DNA of 64,000 nucleotides from Macrostomum hystrix. Its lineage: Eukaryota; Platyhelminthes; Macrostomidae. The stretch spans positions 2,542,001 through 2,606,000 of the forward strand of contig CATNEN010000002.1 in NCBI GenBank assembly GCA_950097015.1. The letters run 5' to 3'. The notes under the pieces are model-generated. The model saw only the letters and a list, made by a program, of their open reading frames with translations. It did no database searches and was not told the origin of the DNA. The translations under genes were made by a program, and so were the position numbers. Within the stretch, counting starts at the first letter, position 1. The number at the start of each line of letters is the position of its first letter. Positions 47,301 to 60,423 of the stretch are shown here, in pieces.

Positions 47301-50300
47301 TTTTATAGATATTAAGGCTCAGCATTGATAGATATCTAGGCTCAGCATTGATAGTTATCTAGGCTCAGCATTGATAGATATCTAGGCTCAGCATTGATAG
47401 TTATCTAGGCTCAGCATTGATAGATATCTAGGCTCAGCATTGATAGTTATCTAGGCTCAGCATTGATAGTTATCTAGGCTCAGGATTGATAGTTAACTAG
47501 GCTCAGCATTGATAGTTATCTAGGCTCAGCATTGATAGTTATCTAGGCTCAGGATTGATAGTTATCTAGGCTCAACATTTTTTTAGATATTAAGTCTCAG
47601 CATTGATAGTTATCTAGGCTCAACATTTTTATAGATATCTAGGCTCAGCATTGATAGTTATCTAGGCTCAGCGTGATAGTTATCTAGGCTCAACATTGAT
47701 AGATATCTAGGCTCAGCATTGATAGTTATCTAGGCTCAACATTTTTATAGACATCAAGGCTCAGATTGGATTGATATCCAAGCTCTGAATTGATAGATTC
47801 CACGGGTCAGAATCGAAAGAAAACTAGGCTCAGCATTGATATTTAACTAGGCTCAGCATTGATAGTTATCTAGGCTCAGCATTGATAGTTATCTAGGCTC
47901 AGCATTGATAGTTATCTAGGCTCAGCATTGATAGTTATCAAGGCTCAGCATTGATAGTTATCCAGGCTCAGCATTGATAGTTATCTAGGCTCAGCATTGA
48001 TAATTATCTAGGCTCAGCATTGATAGTTATCTAGGCTCAGCATTGATAGTTATCTAGGCTCAGGATTGATAGTTAACTAGGCTCAGCATTGATTGTTATC
48101 TAGGCTCAACATTTTTATAGATATTAAGGCTCAGCATTGATAGATATCTAGGCTCAGCATTGATAGTTATCTAGGCTCAACATTTTTATAGATATTAAGG
48201 CTCAGCATTGATAGATATCTAGGCTCAGCATTGATAGTTATCTAGGCTCAGCATTGATAGATATCTAGGCTCAGCATTGATAGTTATCTAGGCTCAGCAT
48301 TGATAGATATCTAGGCTCAGCATTGATAGTTATCTAGGCTCAGCATTGATAGTTATCTAGGCTCAGGATTGATAGTTAACTAGGCTCAGCATTGATAGTT
48401 ATCTAGGCTCAGCATTGATAGTTATCTAGGCTCAGGATTGATAGTTATCTAGGCTCAACATTTTTTTAGATATTAAGTCTCAGCATTGATAGTTATCTAG
48501 GCTCAACACTTTTATAGATATCTAGGCTCAGCATTGATAGTTATCTAGGCTCAGCGTGATAGTTATCTAGGCTCAACATTTTTATAGATATCTAGGCTCA
48601 GCATTGATAGTTATCTAGGCTCAGCATTGATAGATATCTAGGCTCAGCATTAATAGTTATCTAGGCTCAACATTTTTATAGACATCAAAGCTCAGATTGG
48701 ATTGATATCCAAGCTCTGAATTGATAGATTCCACGGGTCAGAATCGAAAGAAAACTAGGCTCAGCATTGATATTTAACTAGACTCAGCATTGATAGTTAT
48801 CTAGGCTCAGCATTGATAGTTATCTAGGCTCAGCATTGATAGTTATCTAGGCTCAGCATTGAGAGTTATCTAGGCTCAGGATTGATAGTTAACTAGGCTC
48901 GGCATTGATAGTTATCTAGGCTCAGCATTGATAGTTATCTAGGCTTAGCATTGATAGTTACCTAGGCTTAGCATTGATAGTTACCTAGGCTCAGCATTGA
49001 TAGTTACCTAGGCTCAGCATTGATAGTTACCTAGGCTCAGCATTGATAGTTACCTAGGCTGAGCATTGATAGTTATCTAGGCTCAGCATTGATAGTTACC
49101 TAGGCTGAGCATTGATAGTTATCTAGGCTCAGCATTGATAGTTATCTAGGCTCAACATTTTTATAGATAACTAGGCACAGCATTGATAGTTATCTAGGCT
49201 CAGCATTGATAGTTATCTAGGCTCAGCATTGATAGTTATCTAGGCTCAGCATTGATAGTTATCAAGGCTCAGCATTGATAGTTTTCTAGGCTCAGCATTG
49301 ATAGTTATTAAGGCTCAGCATTGATAGTTATCTAGGCTCAGCATTGATAGTTATCTAGGCTCAGCATTGATAGTTATCCAGGCTCAGCATTGATAGTTAT
49401 CTAGGCTCAGCATTGATAATTATCTAGGCTCAGCATTGATAGTTATCTAGGCTCAGCATTGATTGTTATCTAGGCTCAGGATTGATAGTTAACTAGGCTC
49501 AGCATTGATTGTTATCTAGGCTCAACATTTTTATAGATATTAAGGCTCAGCATTGATAGATATCTAGGCTCAGCATTGATAGTTATCTAGGCTCAGCATT
49601 GATAGATATCTAGGCTCAGCATTGATAGTTATCTAGGCTCAACATTTTTATAGATATTAAGGCTCAGCATTGATAGATATCTAGGCTCAGCATTGATAGT
49701 TATCTAGGCTCAGCATTGATAGATATCTAGGCTCAGCATTGATAGTTATCTAGGCTCAGCATTGATAGATATCTAGGCTCAGCATTGATAGTTATCTAGG
49801 CTCAGCATTGATAGTTATCTAGGCTCAGGATTGATAGTTAACTAGGCTCAGCATTGATAGTTATCTAGGCTCAGCATTGATAGTTATCTAGGCTCAGGAT
49901 TGATAGTTATCTAGGCTCAACATTTTTTTAGATATTAAGTCTCAGCATTGATAGTTATCTAGGCTCAACATTTTTATAGATATCTAGGCTCAGCATTGAT
50001 AGTTATCTAGGCTCAGCGTGATAGTTATCTAGGCTCAACATTGATAGATATCTAGGCTCAGCATTGATAGTTATCTAGGCTCAACATTTTTATACACATC
50101 AAGGCTCAGATTGGATTGATATCCAAGCTCTGAATTGATAGATTCCACGGGTCAGAATCGAAAGAAAACTAGGCTCAGCATTGATATTTAACTAGGCTCA
50201 GCATTGATAGTTATCTAGGCTCAGCATTGATAGTTATCTAGGCTCAGCATTGATAGTTATCTAGGCTCAGCATTGATAGTTATCAAGGCTCAGCATTGAT

Positions 50301-51928
50301 AGTTATCCAGGCTCAGCATTGATAGTTATCTAGGCTCAGCATTGATAATTATCTAGGCTCAGCATTGATAGTTATCTAGGCTCAGCATTGATAGTTATCT
50401 AGGCTCAGGATTGATAGTTAACTAGGCTCAGCATTGATTGTTATCTAGGCTCAACATTTTTATAGATATTAAGGCTCAGCATTGATAGATATCTAGGCTC
50501 AGCATTGATAGTTATCTAGGCTCAACATTTTTATAGATATTAAGGCTCAGCATTGATAGATATCTAGGCTCAGCATTGATAGTTATCTAGGCTCAGCATT
50601 GATAGATATCTAGGCTCAGCATTGATAGTTATCTAGGCTCAGCATTGATAGATATCTAGGCTCAGCATTGATAGTTAACTAGGCTCAGCATTGATAGTTA
50701 TCTAGGCTCAGCATTGATAGTTATCTAGGCTCAGGATTGATAGTTATCTAGGCTCAACATTTTTTTAGATATTAAGTCTCAGCATTGATAGTTATCTAGG
50801 CTCAACATTTTTATAGATATCTAGGCTCAGCATTGATAGTTATCTAGGCTCAGCGTGATAGTTATCTAGGCTCAACATTGATAGATATCTAGGCTCAGCA
50901 TTGATAGTTATCTAGGCTCAACATTTTTATAGACATCAAGGCTCAGATTGGATTGATATCCAAGCTCTGAATTGATAGATTCCACGGGTCAGAATCGAAA
51001 GAAAACTAGGCTCAGCATTGATATTTAACTAGGCTCAGCATTGATTGTTATCTAGGCTCAGCATTGATAGTTATCTAGGCTCAGCATTGATAGTTATCTA
51101 GGCTCAGCATTGATAGTTATCAAGGCTCAGCATTGATAGTTATCCAGGCTCAGCATTGATAGTTATCTAGGCTCAGCATTGATAATTATCTAGGCTCAGC
51201 ATTGATAGTTATCTAGGCTCAGCATTGATAGTTATCTAGGCTCAGGATTGATAGTTAACTAGGCTCAGCATTGATTGTTATCTAGGCTCAACATTTTTAT
51301 AGATATTAAGGATCAGCATTGATAGATATCTAGGCTCAGCATTGATAGTTATCTAGGCTCAGCATTGATAGATATCTAGGCTCAGCATTGATAGTTATCT
51401 AGGCTCAACATTTTTATAGATATTAAGGCTCAGCATTGATAGATATCTAGGCTCAGCATTGATAGTTATCTAGGCTCAGCATTGATAGATATCTAGGCTC
51501 AGCATTGATAGTTATCTAGGCTCAGCATTGATAGATATCTAGGCTCAGCATTGATAGTTATCTAGGCTCAGCATTGATAGTTATCTAGGCTCAGGATTGA
51601 TAGTTAACTAGGCTCAGCATTGATAGTTATCTAGGCTCAGCATTGATAGTTATCTAGGCTCAGGATTGATAGTTATCTAGGCTCAACATTTTTTTAGATA
51701 TTAAGTCTCAGCATTGATAGTTATCTAGGCTCAACACTTTTATAGATATCTAGGCTCAGCATTGATAGTTATCTAGGCTCAGCGTGATAGTTATCTAGGC
51801 TCAACATTTTTATAGATATCTAGGCTCAGCATTGATAGTTATCTAGGCTCAGCATTGATAGATATCTAGGCTCAGCATTGATAGTTATCTAGGCTCAACA
51901 TTTTTATAGACATCAAGGCTCAGATTGG
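39351..51928 (+). repeat. Higher-order repeat family marked by GCTCAGATTGGATTGATATC
   Basis: The marker occurs at 39351, 42302, 43163, 44140, 46345, 47759, 48690, 50104, 50941 and 51918. Spacings of 1414 bp and 977 bp each occur twice, and 46345 to 48690 is 2345 bp; repeated blocks of about 2.2-2.35 kb with internal deletions explain this. Confidence 0.85.
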
Positions 51929-53360
51929 ATTGATATCCAAGCTCTGAATTGATAGATTCCACGGGTCAGAATCGAAAGAAAACTAGGCTCAGCATTGATA
52001 TTTAACTAGGCTCAGCATTGATAGTTATCTAGGCTCAGCATTGATAGTTATCTAGGCTCAGCATTGATAGTTATCTAGGCTAAGCATTGATAGTTATCTA
52101 GGCTCAGGATTGATAGTTAACTAGGCTCAGCATTGATAGTTATCTAGGCTCAGCATTGATAGTTATCTAGGCTCAGGATTGATAGTTAACTAGGCTCAGC
52201 ATTGATAGTTATCTAGGCTCAGCATTGATAGTTATCTAGGCTCAGGATTGATAGTTAACTAGGCTCAGCATTGATAGTTATCTAGGCTCAGCATTGATAG
52301 TTATCCAGGTTCAGCATTAATAGTTATCTAGGCTCAACATTTTTATAGATATCTAAGCACTGCATTGATAGTTATCTAATCTCAGCGTGATAGTTATCTA
52401 GGCTCAGCATTGATAGTTATCTAGGCTCAGCATTGATAGTTATCTAGGCTCAACATTTTTATAGATATTAAGGCTCAGCGTGGTAGTCATCTAGGCTCAA
52501 CATTTTTATAGATAACTAGGCTCAGCATTGATAGATTCCTAGGCTCAGCATTGATAGTTATCTAGGCTCAACATTTTTATAGATGTCAAGGCTCAGCATT
52601 GATAGTTATCCAAGCTCAGAATGGATAGATTCCACGGGTCAGAATCGAAAGAAAACTAGGCTCAGCATTGATTGTTATCTAGGCTCAACATTTTCTAGAT
52701 ATTAAGGCTCAGCGTGATAGTTATCTAGGCTCAACATATTTATTGATAACTAGGCTCAGCATTGATAGTTATCTAGGCTCAGCATTGATAGTTATCTAGG
52801 CTCAGCATTGATAGTTATCTAGGCTCAGCATTGATAGTTATCTAGGCTCAGCATTGATAGATATCTAGGCTCAGCATTGATAGTTATCTAGGCTCAGCAT
52901 TGATAGATATCTAGGCTCAACATTTTTTTAGATATTAAGGCTCAGCGTGATAGTTATCTAGGCTCAAAATATTTATAGATAACTAGGCACAGCATTGTTA
53001 TTTATCTAGGCTCAAAATTGATAGATTCCTAGGCTCAACATTTTGATAGATATCTCGGCTCAGCACTGGTAGATATCTAGGCTCAGAATGGATAGATATC
53101 GTACTTTAGATTTGATAGATATCTAGATAACTTCATTGGTTAAAAATCTATAGAAATTTAAGCTAAGAATCGATAGATATTGAAGCTCAGAATTTTTAGA
53201 AATCTAAGGTCAGAATTGATAGAATTCTAAGCTCAGAATTGATAGAAATCTTGGCTCAGCACGGGTAGATATCTAGGCTCAGTGTTGATAGATATTTAGG
53301 CTCAAAGTCGATAGAAAGTTAAGCTCAGAATCAATAGATATCTTAGTTCAGAGTTGATAT

Positions 53361-53441
53361 CTTTTGACTTACTAAATACTGTTTTATTATTGTAAAGTTG
53401 CCTTCAAGCTAAGGTCCCCAAAGGGGGGCCTAAATTGCTAG
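53361..53441 (+). other. 3' tail of D1
   Basis: Non-repetitive 80 bp with terminal hairpin GGTCCCCAAAGGGGGGCC and CTAG. Related in layout, but not in sequence, to the A and B tails. Confidence 0.75.
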
Positions 53442-53776
53442 TCTTCTAATATACTAAAAATGAAAATCTTGCTTGCTTGCTTGTTTGCAATCGACTAGCT
53501 CCCGAACGGCTCAACCGATTTTCGCAATTCCTTCGCCAAAAGATCACAAATGGGCCGGAATCGGTACACGTATTTTTATTAAGCTTAATTTCATTGCCAA
53601 GGGGATTAAATATTCGAAAAACAGTTTTAAATAGGCTTTTCTAATGCATTCTTGTTTACAGCTTGTGCACAGTGAGGCCTCCAGTGCCAATTTTAATGAT
53701 TGCATCAGAGCCAGTTTTGATAACGAACTGATAAGAACTCCAGTGAGGCTACCCAGAGGGTAGCGAAGGCAGCTAG
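53442..53776 (+). mobile_element. Short Helitron-like unit A12
   Basis: 335 bp. The first TCT (53442-53444) is a stutter before the true start TCTAATATAC at 53445. (CTTG)3 head, TTGTTTACAGC variant, short form, CTAG at 53773-53776, followed by a 9-nt stub TCTAATATA (53777-53785). Confidence 0.88.
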
Positions 53777-53785
53777 TCTAATATA

Positions 53786-54122
53786 TCTAATATACTAAAA
53801 ATGAAAATCTTGCTTGTATGTTTGCAATCGACTAGCTCCCGAACGGCTCAACCGATTTTCGCAATTCCTTCGCCAAAAGATCACAAATGGGCCGGAATCG
53901 GTACACGTAATTTTATTAAGCTTAATTCCATTGGCAAGGGGATTAAATATTCGAAAAACAGTTTTAAATAGGCTTTTCTAATGCATTCTTGTTTTCAGCT
54001 TGTGCACAGTGAGGCCTCCAGTGCCAATTTTAATGATTGCATCAGAGCCAGTTTTGATAACGCACGCGCGTACTGATAAGAACTCACAGGGAGGCTACCC
54101 AGAGGGTAGCGAAGGCAGCTAG
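53786..54122 (+). mobile_element. Short Helitron-like unit A13
   Basis: 337 bp with CTTGTATG in the head, long ACGCACGCGCGTACTGAT form, CTAG at 54119-54122. Confidence 0.88.
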
Positions 54123-54465
54123 TCTAATATACTAAAAATGAAAATCTTGTTTGTATGTTTGTATGTTTGTATGTTTGCAATCGACTAGCTCCCGAACGGC
54201 TCAACCGATTTTCAAAATTCCTTCGCCAAAAGATCACAAATGGGCCGGAATCGGTACACGTAATTTTATTAAGCTTAATTCCATTGGCAAGGGGATTAAA
54301 TATTCGAAAAACAGTTTTAAATAGGCTTTTCTAATGCATTCTTGTTTTCAGCTTGTGCAGTGAGGCCTCCAGTGCCAAATTTAATGATTGCATCAGAGCC
54401 AGTTTTGATAACGAACTGATAAGAACTCACAGGGAGGCTACCCAGAGGGTAGCGAAGGCAGCTAG
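54123..54465 (+). mobile_element. Short Helitron-like unit A14
   Basis: 343 bp with a TTTGTATG run in the head, a deletion in CTTGTGCAGTGAGG (CA lost from GTGCACAGTG), short form, CTAG at 54462-54465. Confidence 0.88.
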
Positions 54466-54800
54466 TCTAATATACTAAAAATGAAAATCTTGTTTGTATG
54501 TTTGTATGTTTGCAATCGACTAGCTCCCGAACGGCTCAACCGATTTTCGCAATTCCTTCGCTAAAAGATCACAATTGGTCCCGAATCGGTACACGTATTT
54601 TTATTAAGCTTAATTCCATTGCCAAGGGGATTAAATATTCGAAAAACAGTTTTAAATAGGCTTTTCTAATGCATTCTTGTTTTCAGCTTGTGCACAGTGA
54701 GGCTCCAGTGCCAATTTTTATGATTGCATCAGAGCCAGTTTTGATAACGAACTGATAAGAACTCCAGTGAGGCTACCCAGAGGGTAGCGAAGGCAGCTAG
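54466..54800 (+). mobile_element. Short Helitron-like unit A15
   Basis: 335 bp with a TTTGTATG run, TTGGTCCCGAATCGG variant, short form with CTCCAGTGAGG, CTAG at 54797-54800. Confidence 0.88.
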
Positions 54801-55409
54801 TCTTCCACTATACTAAAAATGAAATGGTTGGTTGGTTGGTTGGTTGGTTGGTTGGTTGTAATTGATTTTCTCCCGAACGGCTCAACCGATTTTCACCATT
54901 TCTTCACCAAAAGATGCTAAATATGGGGACAATTTTACACGTATTTTTATAAAGCTGAACTTCATTGCTAAGGGATTAAATATTCGAAAAACATGATTTT
55001 TTAAAGGTCAAACCATCTTGGCCTATTGAGAATTTCACTGACAGCCACTGAATTAGAATTGCATCGTCAAATTGCGCAACAACCCCTAGCTGATTGAATT
55101 TGAAGCCTGCACTCTGGAGACAAATTTGAAATAAATGTACACAACCAACCGCAAGACTGAGTGTACTCTATTTTCTTACTTCATTGTACAAAGCCAGAAC
55201 TTTGAGAATTCATTTTATAAGGCTGATTTTTGCACCCACTAACCAACAGTCGGAATAGCCGATGTGTAGGCACTAGGAATAGGTTAGGCTAGGCTAGGGT
55301 TCGATTCTGCACTGGGTCAAATCATTTAGACTAATTTTCAGCCAGTAGTGATTGAAGATTATTTTATATTATTTTTTATATTTCGTAAATAAAATATCAT
55401 AAATCATAG

Positions 55410-58035
55410 CAAATCTGAGTTTGAATCATGGCTAAACCAGAGTTTGAATCATGGCTAAACCAGCGTCTGAATCATGGCTAAACCAGAGTTTGAATCATGG
55501 CTAAACCAGAGTCTGAATCATGGCTAAACCAGAGTTTAAATCATGGCTAAACCAGAGTCTGAATCATGGCTTAACCAGAGTTTGAATCATGGCTAAACCA
55601 GAGTCTGAATCATGGCTAAACCAGCGTCTGAATCATGGCTAAACCAGAGTTTGAACCATGGCTAAACCAGAGTCTGAATCATGGCTAAACCAGAGTTTAA
55701 ATCATGGCTAAACCAGAGTCTGAATCATGGCTAAACCAGAGTTTCAATCATGGCTAAACCAGCGTCTGAATCATGGCTAAACCAGCGTCTGAATCATGGC
55801 TAAACCAGCGTCTGAATCATGGCTAAACCAGAGTTTGAATCATGGCTAAACCAGAGTCTGAATCATGGCTAAACCAGCGTCTAAATCATGGCTAAACCAG
55901 AGTCTGAATCATGGCTAAACCAGAGTCTGAATCATGGCTAAACCAGAGTTTGAATCATGGCTAAACCAGAGTTTGAAACATGGCTAAACCAGAGCTTGAA
56001 TCATGGCAAAACCAGAGTCTGAATCATGGCTAAACCAGAGTCTGAATCATGGCAAAACGAGAGTTTGAATCATAGCCCACCAGGGTTTAAAACATGGCTA
56101 AACCAGAGTTTGAATCTTGGCTAAACCAGAGTTTGAATCATAGCCAACCAGAGTCTGAATCATGGCAAAACGAGAGTTTGAATCATAGCCCACCAGGGTT
56201 TAAAACATGGCTAAACCAGAGTTTGAATCTTGGCTAAACCAGAGTTTGAATCATAGCCAACCAGAGTCTGAATCATGGCAAAACGAGAGTTTGAATCATA
56301 GCCCACCAGGGTTTAAAACATGGCGAAACCTGAGTTTGAATCATGGCTAAACCAGAGTTTAAATCATGGCTAAACCAGAGTCTGAATCATGGCTTAACCA
56401 GAGTTTAAATCATGGCTAAACCAGAGTTTGAAACATGGCTAAACCAGAGCTTGAAACATGGCAAAACCAGAGTCTGAATCATGGCTAAACCAGAGTTTAA
56501 ATCATGGCTAAACCAGAGTTTGAATCATAGCCAACCAGAGTCTGAATCATGGCAAAACGAGAGTTTGAATCATAGCCCACCAGGGTTTTAAAACATGGCT
56601 AAACCAGAGTTTGAATCTTGGCTAAACCAGAGTTTGAATCATAGCCAACCAGAGTCTGAATCATGGCAAAACGAGAGTTTGAATCATAGCCCACCAGGGT
56701 TTAAAACATGGCGAAACCAGAGTCTGAATCATGGCTTAACCAGAGTTTGAATCATGGCTAAACCAGAGTCTGAATCATGGCTAAACCAGCGTCTGAATCA
56801 TGGCTAAACCAGAGTTTGAACCATGGCTAAACCAGAGTCTGAATCATGGCTAAACCAGAGTTTAAATCATGGCTAAACCAGAGTCTGAATCATGGCTAAA
56901 CCAGAGTTTCAATCATGGCTAAACCAGCGTCTGAATCATGGCTAAACCAGCGTCTGAATCATGGCTAAACCAGAGTTTGAATCATGGCTAAACCAGAGTC
57001 TGAATCATGGCTAAACCAGCGTCTGAATCATGGCTAAACCAGAGTCTGAATCATGGCTAAACCAGAGTCTGAATCATGGCTAAACCAGAGTTTGAATCAT
57101 GGCTAAACCAGAGTTTGAAACATGGCTAAACCAGAGCTTGAATCATGGCAAAACCAGAGTCTGAATCATGGCTAAACCAGAGTCTGAATCATGGCAAAAC
57201 GAGAGTTTGAATCATAGCCCACCAGGGTTTAAAACATGGCTAAACCAGAGTTTGAATCTTGGCTAAACCAGAGTTTGAATCATAGCCAACCAGAGTCTGA
57301 ATCATGGCAAAACGAGAGTTTGAATCATAGCCCACCAGGGTTTAAAACATGGCGAAACCAGAGTCTGAATCATGGCTTAACCAGAGTTTGAATCATGGCT
57401 AAACCAGAGTCTGAATCATGGCTAAACCAGCGTCTGAATCATGGCTAAACCAGAGTTTGAACCATGGCTAAACCAGAGTCTGAATCATGGCTAAACCAGA
57501 GTTTAAATCATGGCTAAACCAGAGTTTGAATCATGGCTAAACCAGAGTTTCAATCATGGCTAAACCAGCGTCTGAATCATGGCTAAACCAGCGTCTGAAT
57601 CATGGCTAAACCAGAGTTTGAATCATGGCTAAACCAGAGTCTGAATCATGGCTAAACCAGCGTCTGAATCATGGCTAAACCAGAGTCTGAATCATGGCTA
57701 AACCAGAGTCTGAATCATGGCTAAACCAGAGTTTGAATCATGGCTAAACCAGAGTTTGAAACATGGCTAAACCAGAGCTTGAATCATGGCAAAACCAGAG
57801 TCTGAATCATGGCTAAACCAGAGTCTGAATCATGGCAAAACGAGAGTTTGAATCATAGCCCACCAGGGTTTAAAACATGGCTAAACCAGAGTTTGAATCT
57901 TGGCTAAACCAGAGTTTGAATCATAGCCAACCAGAGTCTGAATCATGGCAAAACGAGAGTTTGAATCATAGCCCACCAGGGTTTAAAACATGGCGAAACC
58001 TGAGTTTGAATCTTGGCTAACCCAGTGTTTGAAAA
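55410..58035 (+). repeat. M1 satellite array in B5 with 641-bp higher-order repeat
   Basis: 23-bp units. The landmark GGCGAAACC falls at 56710, 57351 and 57992, i.e. two consecutive blocks of 641 bp with the same order of variants. A shorter module (AGCCCACCAGGGTTTAAAAC) recurs throughout. Confidence 0.93.
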
Positions 58036-58040
58036 ATCAA

Positions 58041-59645
58041 CGTCAACTGGGGAGTCATCATCAAAATGGGGATCATGGTGAACTGGGGGATAATCGTCAA
58101 CTGGGGGATCATGGTAAACTGGGGGATAATTGTCAACTGGGGGATCATTGTCAACTGGGGGATCATTGTCAACTGGGGGATCATTGTCAACTGGGGGATC
58201 ATTGTCAACTGGGGTATCATTTTCAACTGGGGGATCATTGTCAACTAGGGGATCATTGTCCACTGGGGAATGATTGTCAACTGGGTAATCATGTCAACTG
58301 GGGGATCATTGTCAACTGGGGGATCATTGTCAAATGTAGGATCATTGTCAACTAGGGGATCATGGCCAACTGGGGATCATTGTGAACTTGGTGATCATTG
58401 TCAACTGGGGGATCATCTTCAACTGGGGGATCATTGTCAACTGGGAGATCATTGTAAACTGGGGGATCATCATCAACTGGGGGATCATTGTCAACTGGGG
58501 GATCATTGTCAACTGTAGGATCATTGTCAACTAGGGGATCATGGCCAACTGGGGAACATTGTGAACTGGGTGATCATTGTCAACTGGGGGATCATCTTCA
58601 ACTGGGGGATCATTGTCAACTGGGAGATCATTGTAAACTGGGGGATCATCATCAACTGGGGGATCATTGTCAACTGTGGGATCATTGTCAACTAGGGGAT
58701 CATGGCCAACTGGGGATCATTGTGAACTGGGTGATCATTGTCAACTGGGGGATCATCTTCAACTGGGTGATCATTGTCAACTGGGGTATCATTGTAAACT
58801 GGGGGATCATTGTCCACTGGGGAATGATTGTCAACTGGGTAATCATTGTCAACTGGGGGATCATTGTCAACTGGGGGATCATTGTCAACTGGGGGATCAT
58901 TGTCAACTGGGGGATCATTGTAAACTGGGGGATCATTTTCAACTGGGAGATCATTGTAAACTGGGGAATCATCATCAACTGGGGGATCATTGTAAACTGG
59001 GGGATCATTGTCAACTGTGGGATCATTGTCAACTAGGGGATCATGGCCAACTGGGGATCATTGTGAACTGGGGGATCATTGTCAACTGGGGGAACATTGT
59101 CAACTGGGGGATCATTGTCAACTGGGAGATAATTGTAAACTGGGGAATCATCATCAACTGGGGGATCATTGTAAACTGGGGGATCATTGTCAACTGTGGG
59201 ATCATTGTCAACTAGGGGATCATGGCCAACTGGGGATCATTGTGAACTGGGGGATCATTGTCAACTGGTGGATCATTGTCAACTGGGAGATCATTGTCAA
59301 CTGGGGGATCATTGTCAACTGGGGGATCATTGTCAACTGGAGGATCATTGTCAACTGGGTGATCATTATCAACTGGGGGATCATTGTCAACTGGGGGATC
59401 ATTGTCAACTGTGGGATCATTGTCAACTGGGGGATCATTGTCAACTGGTGGATCATTGTCAACTGGGAGATCATTGTCAACTGGGGGATCATTGTCAACT
59501 GGGGGATCATTGTCAACTGGGGGATCATTGTCAACTGGGGGATCATTGTCAACTGGGGGATCATTGTCAACTGGGGGATCATTATCAACTGGGGGATCAT
59601 TGTCAACTGGGGGATCATAATCAACTGGGGGATCATTGTCAACTG
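58041..59645 (+). repeat. M2 satellite array in B5
   Basis: 18-bp units. The landmark CATGGCCAACTGGGG lies at 58361, 58540, 58701, 59042 and 59221 (spacings 179, 161, 341, 179), showing block duplication with loss. The last 400 bp are highly homogeneous. Confidence 0.95.
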
Positions 59646-59747
59646 ATCATTGTAGCGCAAAAAAGGCTGACAATACAGCTGCTAAAAAGTATATACTGGA
59701 CGAGTTAAAAATATTTCTGCTCCCCGAAGGGGGGCAAAACTTGCTAG

Positions 59748-60077
59748 TCTAATATACTAAAAATGAAAATCTTGCTTGTATGTTTGTTTGCAATCGACTA
59801 GCTCCCGAACGGCTCAACCGATTTTCAAATTTGTGAGCCAAAAGATCACAAATGGGCCGGAATCGGTACACGTAATTTTATTAAGCTTAATTCCATTGGC
59901 AAGGGGATTAAATATTCGAAAAACTGTTTTAAATAGGCTTTTCTAATGCATTCTTGTTTTCAGCTTGTGCGCAGTGAGGCTCCAGTGCCAATTTTAATGA
60001 TGCATCAGAGCCAGTTTTGATAACGAACTGATAAGAACTCACAGGGAGGCTACCCAGAGGGTAGCGAAGGCAGCTAG
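59748..60077 (+). mobile_element. Short Helitron-like unit A16
   Basis: 330 bp; carries a local change CAAATTTGTGAGCCAAAAG in place of the usual CTTCGCCAAAAG, short form, CTAG at 60074-60077. Confidence 0.88.
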
Positions 60078-60423
60078 TCTAATATACTAAAAATGAAAAT
60101 CTTGTATGTTTGTATGTTTGCAATCGACTAGCTCCCGAACGGCTCAACCGATTTTCGCAATTCCTTCGCCAAAAGATCACAAATGGGCCGGAATCGGTAC
60201 ACGTATTTTTATTAAGCTTAATTTCATTGCCAAGGGGATTAAATATTCGAAAAACTGTTTTAAATAGGCTTTTCTAATGCATTCTTGTTTTCAGCTTGTG
60301 CACAGCTTCAGCTTGCTCCAGTGCCAAATTTAATGATTGCATCAGAGCCTGCAGTTTTGATAACGCACGCGTACTGATAAGAACTCACAGGGAGGCTACC
60401 CAGAGGGTAGCGAAGGCAGCTAG
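60078..60423 (+). mobile_element. Short Helitron-like unit A17
   Basis: 346 bp; has GCACAGCTTCAGCTTGCTCC where others have GCACAGTGAGGCTCC, a small local duplication of CAGCTT, plus the CCTGCAG and ACGCACGCGTACTGAT forms shared with A2. CTAG at 60420-60423. Confidence 0.88.

Larger units (their letters stand above)
30549..53360 (+). repeat. Satellite C array (23-bp unit), 22.8 kb, in D1
   Basis: Roughly 990 units if all were 23 bp. Variants include TTACCTAGG, CTTAGC, CAACATTTTTATAGATAAC (a half-size substitution), GATAGTATC (short unit) and GGATTG. The variants are organised in higher-order blocks (see separate entries). The last 400 bp (about 52980-53360) are strongly diverged, as is usual at the edge of a satellite. 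Confidence 0.95.
29926..53441 (+). mobile_element. Giant Helitron-like unit D1 (23.5 kb, satellite C cargo)
   Basis: Starts as an A head (TCTAATATACTAAAAATGAA) and follows A to about 30205 (GCCAGTTTTG), then a D-specific stretch from TTAGGCGAGCGTACTGAT that partly resembles the B1 head (GTGTCAACCCCACTGGCGAG). After a CTTAC/CTTG microsatellite comes 22.8 kb of satellite C, then a tail with its own hairpin GGTCCCCAAAGGGGGGCC, about 8 nt and CTAG at 53438-53441, directly followed by A12. No coding capacity was found. The bounds assume that no internal element end is hidden in the satellite; none was seen. Confidence 0.78.
54801..59747 (+). mobile_element. Helitron-like unit B5 (4.95 kb, M1 + M2 satellites)
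   Basis: A TCT stutter (54801-54803) precedes TCCACTATACTAAAAATG; (GGTT)n microsatellite in the head. Head to about 55405, the longest M1 array of the window, M2 array, B tail with hairpin GCTCCCCGAAGGGGGGC and CTAG at 59744-59747. Confidence 0.88.

Noticed and set aside
21354-53360. CRISPR-like regular repeats
   Set aside because: Tandem units are contiguous with no unique spacers, and the context is eukaryotic.
29926-53441. Satellite C as a centromere or telomere array
   Set aside because: It is framed by transposon ends and near a coding gene; nothing in the window supports a chromosomal structural role, though it cannot be excluded.
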